Assembly (NCBI GenBank): GCA_036874045.1 | Contig: CM072345.1 | Location: forward strand, 6,535,501 to 6,599,500 | DNA: 64,000 nucleotides | Direction: 5' to 3' | Source: Cymodocea nodosa | Lineage: Eukaryota > Streptophyta > Magnoliopsida > Alismatales > Cymodoceaceae | Shown here: piece after piece, positions 37,101-48,418 of the stretch | How positions within the stretch are numbered: the first letter of the stretch is position 1 | Layout: every line of letters begins with the position of its first letter | The notes under the pieces: model-generated | Databases searched by the model: none | Told to the model about the DNA's origin: nothing | The model's input: the letters and a program-made list of their open reading frames with translations, nothing else | Made by a program: the position numbers and the translations under genes

Positions 37101-38293
37101 GCCTTTTTAAATAGATATAAAAGAAGAAGTGTATGTAAAACAACCTCTAGGTTTTAAAGATTCAAAACATCCTGAGTATGTTTATAAGCTTAAGAAGGCA
37201 CTATATGGCCTTAAACAAGCCCCTAGATCTTGGTATGAGAGATTATCTAAATTCCTTATGGAAAAAGGGTATTCTATGGGAAAGGCAGATCACACTCTTT
37301 TTATCAAGAAGATCGAAAAAGATATATTAGTAGTTCAAATCTATGTAGATGACATCATATTTGGAGCAACAAATGATAAATTAGTTGAGTCCTTTTCAAA
37401 AGACATGATTAATCAATTTGAAATGAGTATGATGAGTGAACTATCATTTTTTCTAGGCTTACAAATTAAGCAATTAGATCAGGGTACTTTTATTTCACAA
37501 GAAAAATATACTCAAGATTTATTAAAGAGGTTTGGTTTAGACAACACTAAATCAAAGAATACACCAATGAGTACTATCACCAAGTTGGATAAAGATGACT
37601 CTGGAAAAACTGTAGATGCAAAATAATATAGAAGTATGATTGGTTCATTACTTTATTTAACAACTAGCCGACTAGATATTATGTTTAGTGTGTGTACTTG
37701 TGCTAGATATCAATCTAATCCTAAGGAATCACACCTACTTGCTGTTAAATGAACTTTTTAAATATCTATTAGGAACCATCAATTTCAGATTGTTTTACTT
37801 TAAACACAGTTCTTTAAACTTAATAGGTTATAGTGTTGCTGATTTCGTAGGATGTAAGTCTGAAAGAAAAAGCACCAATGGCACTTGTCAATTATTAGGA
37901 AATTCTTTAGTGTCATGATTTAGCAAAAAGCAAAATTGTGTAGCATTATCTACAACTGAAGTTGAATATATAGCTGCCGCACTTTGTTGTGCTCAAATCT
38001 TGTGGATTAGACAAACTTTAAAAGATTTTAATTTAGACTATGAACCAACTAAGATTTTCTGTGATAGTAGTTCTACAATAAGTTTATCTAAAAATCCTGT
38101 CTTACATTCACGAGCAAAACTTATAGAAGTTCGACATCATTTTTTAAGGGATAATGTTATAAAAGGAAAAATAGTATTAAATTTTGTTCTTACAACAGAA
38201 CAATTAGCAAATCTATTTACAAAACCATTAGATGAAAATACCTTTTCAAAATTACGATTAGAACTTGGTATCTGTAGGTTATCTAATGTTTAA
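34127..38293 (+). pseudogene. Copia gag-pol of element A, several frameshifts and stops
   Basis: Gag starts at ATG 34127 (PPMFEGSNYGYWKYRM) and has a TAG near 34258 where Trp is expected. A 7-bp duplication near 34730 and a second shift near 34915 break the frame. Zinc knuckle CYKCDRSGHFQIDC follows at about 34955. Protease has DSG at 35228-35236. Integrase has HHCC (WHRRLGHSN, CDACQPGKLH) and D, D, E in HMDLFGP, RSDHGTEF and NGIVEHKN. Stops occur at 36119 and near 36171, then a shift near 36430. Reverse transcriptase has [11 protein letters not shown] (about 37342) with a shift near 37117. RNase H ends at TAA 38293. Domain order PR-IN-RT-RH is Copia. The long linker after the zinc knuckle in element C is absent here. 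Confidence 0.93.
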
Positions 38294-40297
38294 ATTGTCA
38301 TGTTCATTGCATTTTGGTTTGCTATAAAGGTAGTTTTAGAATTTAATGTCTTTATTATTAAAAAATAATAATAAAATAAAATATCTATTTTCGAATTATA
38401 GTTTTCTGGTAGTTAAGAATTTATCAAATTCTGATTTTTATTAAAGTCAATTTATTTAAGAAAAATTCAGAAAAGATTACTTAAGGAAAGTTAAATTGAT
38501 TCAATGTGAGTGCCAACTATATTTTTGTTACTTATGTTTATGTTATTATAGAGATTTTAATAGGAAAATACATAGAAAGTATGTACTTTTTTATTAAAGA
38601 AAAGTTATTAACATTCTATTAGAAAAATTAAGTCTTGCGGTTGCCTATAATTTAATTTACTGTCTTGTTTTATTTCTTTTTTTTTGTCTGCAATTACTTG
38701 AGTAATTAAGTCCGTTGGGGGATCTTAAACACTAGTCACTTAAACCAACTAGTTTGGGATGTGCTGACTAAAAACTCATTTTGCAAGTAATTTAGATTAC
38801 AATTAAAAAAAAAAATTACCTGTTCTCACTTGTCATTGAGTAACTAGTTATCTTTCCCCTAAGCAAGGGATTGTGATCACGTAAAAAGATGATATTGTAG
38901 GAGGTAATACATAATATATATATATATATATATATGAATATAAACAAAAAAAGAAAAAGAAAAGAAAAGAAAAGGGGGCAATGTACTCAAGCTTAATTTA
39001 TTTTTCAAGGTGTTATAACAATCCTGCCATAATCTGTGTATATAATCTTTGTTATTTTTTTCTTGTTATTATCTACTCTTTACACATAATGTACGATATT
39101 TATTGTCTTAAGTTCGTGTACTCATTATTGAATTCTTTTAAGTTCCTAAAGGTATATCTCTATGAATTATCTTTTGTAAACTGAATAAGATAAAAGCCAA
39201 AAAGTCTAAATTGTTAAATCTACTACTTATTTCTGTATTTAATTCATATTTAAAAAACAAAAAAAAATAGAGAGACTGAAATCTATTTAAGACTTAGCAT
39301 CCTTTTTAAGTATGCTATTTGACCTTTTAAAGCCAAATCTATTTAGGGCTTGGCAACCTAGTTTAAGTACGCCATAGATTCTTTAGACTATATTTATGTA
39401 GGGAGAGCAATTTTTCATATAACAATTCAACTCTTATGAACTATTATATGTTTTCATGAAAGAATCTACATAATTTCAGGAAATTAACATTAATTCAGTA
39501 CATTTCTGAACTATCGGTAAAATACAAGATTTTTAATTCTTAAGTATTCAAATTTTTTGTGATTTCAGAAGACTATATTGTATATATATCGGACAGTTAT
39601 GTTTTAAACGATCAATAGACTATTTTGTTATTTCCTGAAGTACACATGTCAAAGCCTAATTGCATATCTTAAGTGAATGTTCGGTAAGTTATCTAGTAAC
39701 TCTCTGAAATGCATCTGAGCATCGGATAGTTAGGTTTATAAGTATCCGAAAATATCTGAACACCTTAAGTTAGAATTATGCACGTGTTGAATTTCATTGC
39801 TTTATTATGTCTCAGTTGAAACTCGAACAGTTATGTTTAACTCTTCAACTTCCACACATATCCATTCGAGAAACTCGAACAGTTAACTTAATATTATTAT
39901 ATTTTTCTAAAAGACTTAATCTCTGACAATAACTATTCTCGTTTGTCATATAGTTATATGCTTTACTACTCACAAAACTCGAATAGTTATCATAAGTCTT
40001 CGAGTTTTCTCACTTTTCACTTAGCTAGAAGTTATTTTTTTTGCACAAATAGTTACGCTAAGTATTCTGTTTTTGTCGGTTGTAAAACTCATACAGTTAT
40101 TGTAAGCACTTGAGTTATTTATCAGTAACGGGTCTTATATTTATGATTTCAATGATTGAATCCGTTTATCCATTTATAAACTCGAAGAGTTATAAATGAT
40201 TTACTGACAACCTTTCGTGTTTCTACTTGGTAAAACCCTAGTTTCACAATCTTTACTTCCACTAAGTTCTACAGTGCATAGTGAAGCTTAATCGACA
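38294..40297 (+). other. Spacer between pol and extra ORF in element A
   Basis: 2 kb non-coding. It contains a (TA)n run (38913-38936), an A/G-rich tract ending GGGGG (38945-38978), and a direct repeat of about 45 bp (AAATCTATTTA...AAGTA(T/C)GC; near 39278 and 39335). Then S2 (about 39400-39770), which aligns with 46630-46985, and a dyad array listed separately. Confidence 0.6.
39818..40193 (+). promoter_or_regulatory. Dyad array before the element A extra ORF
   Basis: Five copies of the AAACTCGAA(C/T/G)AGTTA type occur: 39819-39833, 39871-39885, 39974-40008 (an 8-bp half CTCGAATA with CTTCGAGTTTT), 40084-40117 (degenerate) and 40178-40193. The spelling is the one used in element A's own LTRs (AAACTCGAAGAGTTA at 43611 on) rather than the C or D spelling. 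The array ends about 100 bp before the ATG at 40298. A promoter or factor-binding role is inferred. Confidence 0.5.
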
Positions 40298-42910
40298 ATG
40301 TCAAGACATGGTAGAATGACAAAAGTGCAGAAAATAGAGTTGGAACTTCAGAAAATGTAAAGTGAAATCAATGACATCTACTGAAGGTACACTTTTACAA
40401 ATGAAATACTGCATGAAATTAGAAAAGCTGTTCAAGATGAGAAAAATTTCTGTTGGAAGTTTATTCACAATTATGCTGAAACACAATTTAGACTAAAACA
40501 GACTGAACTTTTTGCATTACAACTATGGAAACAAACTTTACAACCTAACCCTGCAGTTGTTACAAGTTCTAGACATATACCTGAAAAATTGGTACAGTCT
40601 ATCACTTACTATGGAAAGAAATGGGGACCAATGATAGAAAATGAAAATAGGGAATTAGAATTATTGTATTCCCAATATTATTTTCCCCTAGTTATTTTGG
40701 ATGACATTCAACAGAATATAGATGAACAGAAAACTACCATTAGGAAAATGGGTCTTCGAAGTGAAGGACAAAAAGTTTATCAACTAAAAATGGCAAAGGT
40801 TAAGAGCTTAAAACTCTATATTCCATTATTACCACCTAGGCATCATAGTGAAGGACCATCATGACCATATGTGCCTTTAACAGGAGAAATTAAGAAAATT
40901 TTAGAACGTCCTAAACAACCAGAAACATTGTAGACATATAGTCGGAAAAAGAAAAGGGCATTAGAATATTTTAGATTAACTACAGGTGTAGAAGGAATAA
41001 TGCAGCAAAAAGAAGAATCATTGAAAAATGGAAAACTATGTTCCATTGCAGAAGCTGGACAGACATTTGTGTCAAGAATCCCAACCGATGTGACAAATAT
41101 TGGATTACACATATACACTATAAGGTATTGTGTCACATTAGTGCATAATGTATCTTTTAATACAATGGATAGTTTTTCACATCATGCTACAAGCACACAT
41201 TCTTTTCCTACGAAAAGAGAACATGTAGGAAATTTTGATGATACATATACAGATGATATCAATTTTGATGATATAAACACTAAGTCTATGAATGTTGAAG
41301 ATATTTCATCTGAAGAGGAATGTACAGATATTCTTCCTCTAATTGTATCTCGGATAGAAACTTTTGATTTTTGGTATAGTTGCTTATACAACAGTTTATA
41401 CATTTGGTTATGTCTGTTACAATATATAATATACTTGTTGATAAATGTATATAATCAACAACATACACAGTTACAGATTGAATATCACACTACCAATGTT
41501 TCAAGTATAGAAATTTCAGAAATACAAAATGAATCTATTATAGAACATTCTTTCCTACAGAAACAGTTGTTGTATAGATCAATCATAGATATAAATGTTG
41601 CTGATAGACAGATTGATATAGAGACTATTGCTACTCATATGTCTCAAGAAGAACAAACAAAAGAATTTCAGCAAATTATTGATACGATAATAACAGATAT
41701 TTCAGACATTTATACCAGCTTTGATAGAAATTTCACCAGTTCTGAAAGCTCTAAAAATATAAATACTACTGATAATTTTGAAACCAGTCCCAGATTAGAA
41801 CATCATGACAGGAAAATACCTAATCCTGAACAGAGTTTACACGAAAATACATTATTATGGTTCAGAAATAGTTCCTGTTATGAAAAATTTCAAACATATA
41901 GAACTTTTACAGTTTTATACTCAAGACTAGTTAAGTTTGAAGGGATGGCACATATACGAGAAATGTTTGAATTTCAAGGCTTGCTGACTCTACTTCCACA
42001 ACAGCCAGGCCATCTTGTTATACCCGAATTTATCAGTTGTTTTTACTCAAACTTAATAGTGGAAGAAGGTATTCCTGTTTCCAATATACAAGAAAATGAC
42101 ATATATTTAACTCCAGATTTACTTTATCAAGTACTTGGTCTGAAACATGAAGGAGTTAAATTATCAGAAAGAAAACATGTTTATCAATTGGGATGGAACA
42201 TTCAAAGTTTAGTCAAAGATCCAATTGCCAACAAACCAATGAGATTACTAAATGATTTAAATGGCCAAGCACGTTTTATTGCAAAAATACTGCATGCTTC
42301 ATTGTTTTAGAGGTTTGGTCATGGTGCAGAAGTTGGCAGATGTTGTCTTTATGCTACATATGCATTAATTAACTATATACATGTGAACTAGTATGATATT
42401 TTTGTTTCTCATATCTTACATTTGCAGAGTAAATTATTTTATGGTGATACGATTTTGAAAATTGTGGCAAGTCAAATAGATATTACACCTTGGCCATAGA
42501 AAAGATTAAAGTCAAGATCTTTCTCTGCAAAGGAACTCCAAAAATACCAGGAAGCAGATACACCTGTAGTCCGATAACAATAACAACAAGATAGGCAAAC
42601 ATAGTTACAATAGCAACAGCAACAATCAACACAGTTTTCAGAACAACAACAACATATAGATATCAATACTAGTATACATACAGATATAAATACAGGTATA
42701 CATACAAATATAAATACAAGTATACAAACATATACAAATACAGGTATACAAATAGACATTCACACTGAATTTTTACAACAACCATCACAAGTTTCACAAA
42801 ATGATTTAGATCAAGCAGTAATTGATCAGATAAATAGAGTAAGTACAGAAATTTCAAAGCAAATTTCAGTCACTCTAATCAGTATTTTTCGAAGACAAAG
42901 AGGCTTGTGA
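40298..42910 (+). pseudogene. Extra ORF after pol in Copia element A (plant transposon-protein type)
   Basis: One continuous frame of about 870 codons with roughly eleven in-frame stops and no visible frameshift. Two related N-terminal segments (EILHEIRKAVQDE, about residues 30-80; VILDDIQQNIDEQ, about 125-180) precede a low-complexity acidic middle. The core contains YSRLVKFEGMAHIREMFEF, then FYSNL, then LNGQARFIAKILHASLF, LYATYALIN and KLFYGD. The tail is Gln-rich, has a 24-bp tandem repeat (INTGIHTN-type), and ends in a coil plus basic end (FRRQRGL). Each block has a counterpart in the extra ORFs of C and D. Similar proteins follow integrase in Athila elements. Role unknown; 'envelope-like' is not supported, as I see no signal peptide or clear membrane anchor. 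Confidence 0.78.
42657..42770 (+). repeat. 24-bp tandem repeat inside the element A extra ORF
   Basis: About four to five imperfect copies of a unit like GATATAAATACAGGTATACA plus 4 bp. The unit is a multiple of three, so frame is kept; it encodes Ile/Asn/Thr-rich octapeptides. Confidence 0.7.
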
Positions 42911-43134
42911 TTATACAAATTATGTATTACATGATTTATGTATTGTAATTTGTTACCAAAAATATTATGTAAATTGTTTATTGCATTTAATACTCATGTG
43001 ATTATTTTTCATAGTTTATATTTAAACAATTTATGCTTAATCCATGATAGTTATGCATGTTTAAAAATATCTTTTTGAACGATATGTACTTAGAATATTT
43101 TTCTTCCTTACATTTTATTTACTTTTTTATAATG

Positions 43135-43202
43135 CCAAAAAGGGGGAGAATAGATAGATTATTTGACTTATTAGGTTTTGACATCATCAAAAAGGGGGAG
43201 AT
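43135..43202 (+). other. Paired polypurine tracts of element A
   Basis: CAAAAAGGGGGAGA occurs twice, at about 43136-43149 and 43188-43201. The second directly abuts the 3' LTR and is the likely plus-strand primer. Element C shows the same multiplication. Confidence 0.85.
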
Positions 43203-44072
43203 TGTTAGGAATTTTGTTTTGATGATATATGCTTTATTAAAGTTTTTAAATAAGTCTAAATAATATTCTCTAAGTATAATAGTTAATAAATTATCAAAAA
43301 GTTTCATTTTTATGTCGTACAAGTTAAAGATTTCCGAAGAGTTAGATTTTCGATAGTTAAACTTTCGGATAGTTAACGTTTTGTTTTTGTCAAATAGTTT
43401 ATGTTAAAAACTCATAGTTAAGTTATCTGCACGTGTGTTTTTAATGTTTTAAGTTGTCACGTGTTTTCCATGTGCGTTCGGTAATGAAAATCGAATAGTT
43501 AGATAATTGTTCGAGTTTTTATACGCATGGACAAATAAGTCTTTGAGTTTTATAAAATGACTAACGAATAGATAAGTTTGCTATGTTTAGTCACGTGTTT
43601 TGCAAGTGCAAAAACTCGAAGAGTTACAAATAAGTATTCGAGTTTTTACAAGACTTAAAGGATAAGTGTTCGACTAAATCGAAGACTTAGAAGATATTTT
43701 ACAAGACTCCAAGAAGATAAAGTCTCGATGAATCTACGAGTGGAGATCGTGGAAATTCAAAATTATAGTGGAGAAAGTGGAAACTCAAAAAGATAGTAAT
43801 TTAGATTAAAGAAAAAAATTAGTACGTGAAATGTGGATTAAGTGGATGAACATGCTGAACATGAGAACATAGTTCGACTACTAATAAAGAGTACAACAGA
43901 GGATCCCAATCTCAAAAACCAAGTCTGAATATTCAATCTGAATCCCTAATTGAAAAGTTAAGTTTGAATATTCATATTTTGAAAAATTCTCCAACATTAG
44001 AAGAAGTTTGAAATTCCAAGCAATTTCAGAAAAGAAGCTGTAAACGCAAGAAGTCTGGAAATTCGACAATTG
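43203..44072 (+). repeat. 3' LTR of element A, truncated
   Basis: Matches 5' LTR positions 1 to about 870 and then stops within GGAAATTCGACAA. The last ~290 bp, including the CCCCCCTCTTGTG tail, are gone. From 44073 the sequence is Gypsy-derived, so no target duplication can be checked. Confidence 0.9.
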
Positions 44073-44440
44073 TGACCTTAATTACTCAATGGACTAGCCT
44101 CAATTACTATTGCTAACTCCACAGACTAAATTCATTGAGTTACAAATAACTCAATAGAGTGACCTTATATTTTAATATTGACCTCGTGGAATTAAGGTTA
44201 ACTCAACGAACTAACTTCGTTGAGTTAACACTTGGAAAATTTTTCTAAAACTTACTCCTCAAATTAACTTCTGTATATTTTTTCTCCTGCATTTTATCAA
44301 CTTAAATAAAGTTAAATACATTTCATTAATGCAGTGTTCTAATTTAAACTCATTTAAATCTGAACATTATATGCATATTTAACTTATAGTTCATTTCCTA
44401 TTATGCAGAATTTATATTTTGCTTTTCAGTATGTAGATAT
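44073..44440 (-). mobile_element. Gypsy fragment like the region after the element D extra ORF (S3)
   Basis: Aligns by eye with 57061-57420 in the same orientation: GCTAACTCCACAGACTAA, TAACTCAATAGAGTGACC, GTTAACACTTGG and the following AT-rich part. It carries the dyads. It is separated from the matching ORF end at 46440-46575 by an inserted LTR. Confidence 0.65.
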
Positions 44441-44519
44441 ATTCAAACATGATCAAATCATCATGCATTTATCCACATCATTAATAAAATTATAAAACTT
44501 CTAAAACAGTCTTGTAAAC

Positions 44520-46310
44520 CTTTAAATAGATATGTAATTGTTTGGGGTTTATATGTTATGAAATTAACACACAACCAAGTTTTAATATTTATAACCGCAA
44601 GCGCACAGAGTCAATTATAGAAAGCATGCAAGAATGGGTCGAGTCCACAGATATCAGCAATTAAATACAAAATTCACTAAAGTTTATAGATATGCCTTGT
44701 GTAAATGCATTCTCATCACATGTTTGCCTTAACAATCATGTGAATGTTAGAAATGATTTCATATAGAGTTGAATCAGTAATGAGAAACCTCATTCATGTC
44801 CCTCTCTATCCATCACTTAAGAGAAAGCATCACACAATAATTATTACACTACAAACATAGAAAATAAAATTACACTACATCAAACTACTAATTCTACTAT
44901 AAAACTAGCATACATGGACTTATAACCATACATCTACATCCATGTATGCTCTAATCTAATAAGTACAAGCTATATACAATCAAAACCAAGTAAATCAGGA
45001 GGTTAGAGTTAAGTAAAAAATGCCTAAACTATGTTAGAGTTAGAGGAACAAACATTTGGGAAGAATTCACACAAGGACACATAAAATCAAACACATAAGA
45101 GGCAAAAACTCAAACTAAACTTAGAATTGAAATTCATTGAAACTAACACAAGAATTCAACATTACAATAAGGGGAAATACGTGGACAACACAAACAACAA
45201 CAATTAACAAACATACAACATCAAAATAGGAAATACAAACAACTCCATCTCAATTCATAATTCATCTCCTCACCTTAAGCTCACATCTCCAATGATCTTG
45301 CCACAAGGGACGTCACCTCCTTGCTTCAGCCACCAAAGATGTCTACCTTCTCCACCAATTCTCCATGCCTAATGCAGCTTGTTCCTTCCACTGATTGGAG
45401 GTCCAACGTCGAAAGGAATGCAGCAACATGTAGAACAAGGGAGTGCACTCTTGAAGATACTTCACTACACCTCAACTTGTCTTCTCCAAGGCTTCTCTCC
45501 TCCACGGATTCAACTCCTCAAGGAGTAATTGCAGCAGCAATTCAACCTCCCTAATGGTGAAGAACGTCGGAGAAGGAAGTGGAGAGAACAAGGGAAGGGA
45601 GAGACCTACCTCTAAGAGCCGTTTGGAAGAGAAATCACCATGAGTGGAGCTCCTTCACCTCCTTGCTTGGAGCACCAAGGGTGATTCAGAATTTTGGAGT
45701 TGGAGAGAGGAGAAAACTTGTGGGATACAAGGCCTATTTATAGAGAATTTTGATCATCAAGGATTGATGATCCCAAGGCTTGATCTAAGGGCCCTCATTC
45801 ACTTATAATCAAATCCATTTAAGTCATGCATGTAATGTTAGTAATACATGCCAAAAATAACTCTAGTTATGAACTTAAAATATATTTATTTCTAAGGTAT
45901 GTAACATTCATTTTAACATGTTTACAAATGTAAAATGTAAGTTCATCCATGAATGAATCAATTAGTAACATGTATTTAAAATTATTCATAACCAATGTCA
46001 CATTATTGCATTTAATGTCCACAAGTTCATAACCATAGTGTATAAAATATATGTGGTCATATCAAATTATTTCAATACCTTGATGACCTTTAAAATCTCT
46101 TTATTGGCCTAAGAATTATTAAATCATACATTCAAGCATATGAACATATAGTATGTTTCGTGAAAATTGCATTAAAGGGGTGCATTTGTGCACATATTCA
46201 TGCAATGTCATAAAAATGTGATTAACATGTATTTTCTTGTATAAGTGCATATAACTTGAGTTTCAAGACATAGAATGCATGAATTATCATATAAAAATGT
46301 GCACAAATAT
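44520..46310 (-). mobile_element. LTR of another (probably Gypsy) element, minus strand
   Basis: The insertion splits the S3 relic. On the minus strand it has an AT-rich upstream part, a canonical TATA box (45734-45743) and a GC-richer transcribed part (45240-45720). It ends in a TGGACTCGACCCATTC / GTGCGCTTGCGG region like other plant Gypsy LTR ends. No gag-pol lies inside, so it is a solo LTR or non-autonomous. Exact ends and target duplication not resolved. A 77-codon plus-strand frame in it (45321-45554) is not a gene. Confidence 0.55.
45734..45743 (-). promoter_or_regulatory. TATA box of the inserted LTR
   Basis: CTATAAATAG on the minus strand, followed downstream by a GC-richer transcribed-looking segment. 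Confidence 0.6.
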
Positions 46311-46439
46311 CATCTATATAGTAATATTCAATTCAACTTTAAATCATTCATTCACAAACATTAATTCAGCAACATCTTGTTGTTCAAACATTCATATAAA
46401 TAAATAATTTACATTTACATACAATCAGATATTTTTCAA

Positions 46440-46575
46440 TACAAGTAGATGAACTATACGTTTAGTCTTTCTTTCTATGTTCATCTACTTCCTTCTAGAG
46501 CTTTTCTAATTGTTATTCTAATTAGTTTATACGTTTCACAACTCCTATAAAGTCTCTAGAAGGTTGTTTAGAATG
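46440..46575 (-). pseudogene. C-terminal fragment of an extra ORF (element F)
   Basis: Aligns with the end of the element D extra ORF and its 3' flank (57610-57755), including GTAGATGAAC and TTCTAGAGACTTT/TTCTGGAGAAATT. Only about 25-30 codons remain. It is cut at about 46576, where plus-oriented S2 sequence begins. This is a fourth copy of the family. Confidence 0.6.
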
Positions 46576-46629
46576 AAAAAGTGCAGAATATTAACGGTTA
46601 AATATTGGTTAATTGCATAATATTTAGCT

Positions 46630-46985
46630 TATCATATAAGAATTAATTCATTATGTTATAATTACATTGTTATATGCTTTAATGAAAGAATCTACATAAT
46701 TGCAAGGAATTAACGTTAATTAAGTATATTTCTGAACTGTCGGTGAATTACATGCTTTGAAATTTTTAAGTATCCAAATTTTCTGTTATTTCAAAGAGTT
46801 ACATTTTATGTACTGGACAATTATGTTTTAAATGCTGAAAGAATATTTTATTATTTCTTGTAGTACACGTGTTGTAACCTTAATGCATGACTTAAGTGAA
46901 TTTTTAGTAAGTTATCTAGTAACTATCCGAAATGTATCTAAGCATTGGATAGCTAGGTTTGTAAGTATCCAAAATATATGAACTC
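46630..46985 (+). other. S2 spacer copy outside a Copia element
   Basis: Aligns over about 350 bp with 39400-39770 of element A (shared phrases GAAAGAATCTACATAATT, GTAAGTTATCTAGTAACT and CATTGGATAGCTAGGTTTG). It contains GTAACTATCCGAAATG. It lies before the Athila E LTR and may be part of that LTR's upstream end. Confidence 0.6.
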
Positions 46986-48393
46986 ATTATTTCTTTATTG
47001 CATGTGTTTTATAGTTAAATCAATGAAGTAAGTCCGTTGAGTTAGCTGTAACTCCATAGACCATTTATTTTCTAATATGCCATTGTAGCAGTTGCAAAAA
47101 TAGGAAATTCGAAGGAAAACCACGATTGCACGTATGACACAAGAATTCACTCGTGGAAGGAAGAAGAAATCACCATCGTTGATATGAATGAAGGAAATCC
47201 AATCGATCATCTAAGCAAAAGCAATTACTACTAAAAGAAATATAAAAGAAAAGGAGAATGACGAAGAAAAAGTGTGTGTGTAGAGGTGGAGAACCGCACT
47301 CACTACAGGAAGCGTCAGAAGTTCCACACCACCACCAAAATCACCAACCATCGGAGGTCTATGAGGATACTTTCTTGATGTCGGGTCGATTCTGAGCCAA
47401 ACATGGTGACTGACAACTACTATGAGGAGTGATCGCGTCGTGAGAAGGAAAGCCATTTTCACCAAGCACCAAGTCATATCTTAAGAGATTGTAAAGCTTC
47501 TAGCCTTGGTTTCAGGTTGATGCTAGTATGCTGAAGAGGAGATCATTTTACAATTCTTGATTCACGATTCTAAAGGGAGAAGAGGCAAGATTGTAAGTGA
47601 TTAAGTTTTTAGTGGTGTAATCGCGTCGCATGTAGTGGCGAAAGTTTTTACTGTCAATAGAGATTTTTACATTTCACCTTTTCTTCATCTTCAAGAACAT
47701 ATCAAAACAAAAATACCAAAAACAACAACTTATTTGTGTTTACATTTAGTATTAAAGTGTTGTATTGTTTGTTTTGTATCGTGATTAATGTTATCATTGT
47801 CAGTATTGTGAATGTTTTATGTTTGTTTGATTCAGAAAAATAGAAAATAGTTTTATTGTTTACTGAAATTTATTCGTTCTAAATACTTAAAGATTTTAAT
47901 GGTTACTATTTGAAATATCTAAATGTTAGTGCTGCTTAATGATAAATCTAATATTAACTAATATTAAAAAGCTTAATTGATGTTATTTACATTCTATGGA
48001 ATAGCCCAATGGTTGGCCAAATTCCTCTCTGAATAGTAGTATTTAACTGGAAAGGTAAACTCATAGAGTTAACGTAAGTCCACGAGGTTAGTTCGTTGAA
48101 TTTACTATAACTCCACGAACTAAGTCCGTTGTGTTAATTGTAACTCAATGGAGTACTTAACTGAACACATATAAACTCTAATATAAAAATTGGAACAGTA
48201 CACAATTCTTACTCAACCTTTGTGAGATCGACCTGTACTTGCACACAAATACAATATACACTTTGCACTTGTAGTTAAAATACAAATTGGACTTAATATC
48301 TAATTTGTGTGAAAGGTTGTTTGTTTAATTCTAAAAATAATTATTGATATAAGCATAAAAACAAATCAAATAGAAGTTCACAATCAATAAACA
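46986..48393 (+). mobile_element. 5' LTR of Athila-type element E (start uncertain)
   Basis: Ends AATAAACA at 48393, 7 bp before a tRNA-Asp-type primer site. The second half (about 47500-48390) matches, in reverse, the LTR fragment at 51824-52690. It holds dyads at 47025-47060 and 48050-48160 (TCCGTTGAGTTA, CTCCACGAACTAAGTCCG). The left edge could be as far left as about 46640 if S2 belongs to it. Confidence 0.65.
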
Positions 48394-48400
48394 AGTTTTC

Positions 48401-48418
48401 TGGTGTCGTTGCTAGGGA
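48401..48418 (+). other. Primer binding site of element E, decayed
   Basis: TGGTGTCGTTGCTAGGGA differs from the standard Athila/tRNA-Asp site TGGCGCCGTTGCCGGGGA at four positions, all C-to-T or G-to-A. Confidence 0.8.

Larger units (their letters stand above)
32868..44072 (+). mobile_element. Copia element A (Sirevirus type), nearly full length
   Basis: Order: 5' LTR (32868-34031), tRNA-iMet primer site, gag-pol (34127-38293), spacer, extra ORF (40298-42910), two polypurine tracts, and a 3' LTR truncated at about 44072. It interrupts S1-type sequence that follows F-box copy B. In the first ~230 aligned bp the two LTRs differ at about ten positions by eye, mostly C/T and G/A, plus a 5' LTR deletion, so insertion is not recent. 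All ORFs are broken, so it is not autonomous now. Confidence 0.92.

Noticed and set aside
38913..38936. (TA)n run as a meaningful signal
   Set aside because: Ordinary microsatellite; similar runs occur at 2454, 10880 and 17401.
42472..42857. Two long minus-strand frames rich in Tyr, Cys and Val (42472-42759, 42669-42857)
   Set aside because: They are shadows of the Gln-rich and 24-bp-repeat part of the plus-strand accessory ORF.
45321..45554. 77-codon plus-strand frame as a gene
   Set aside because: It is inside the transcribed part of an LTR and antisense to it.
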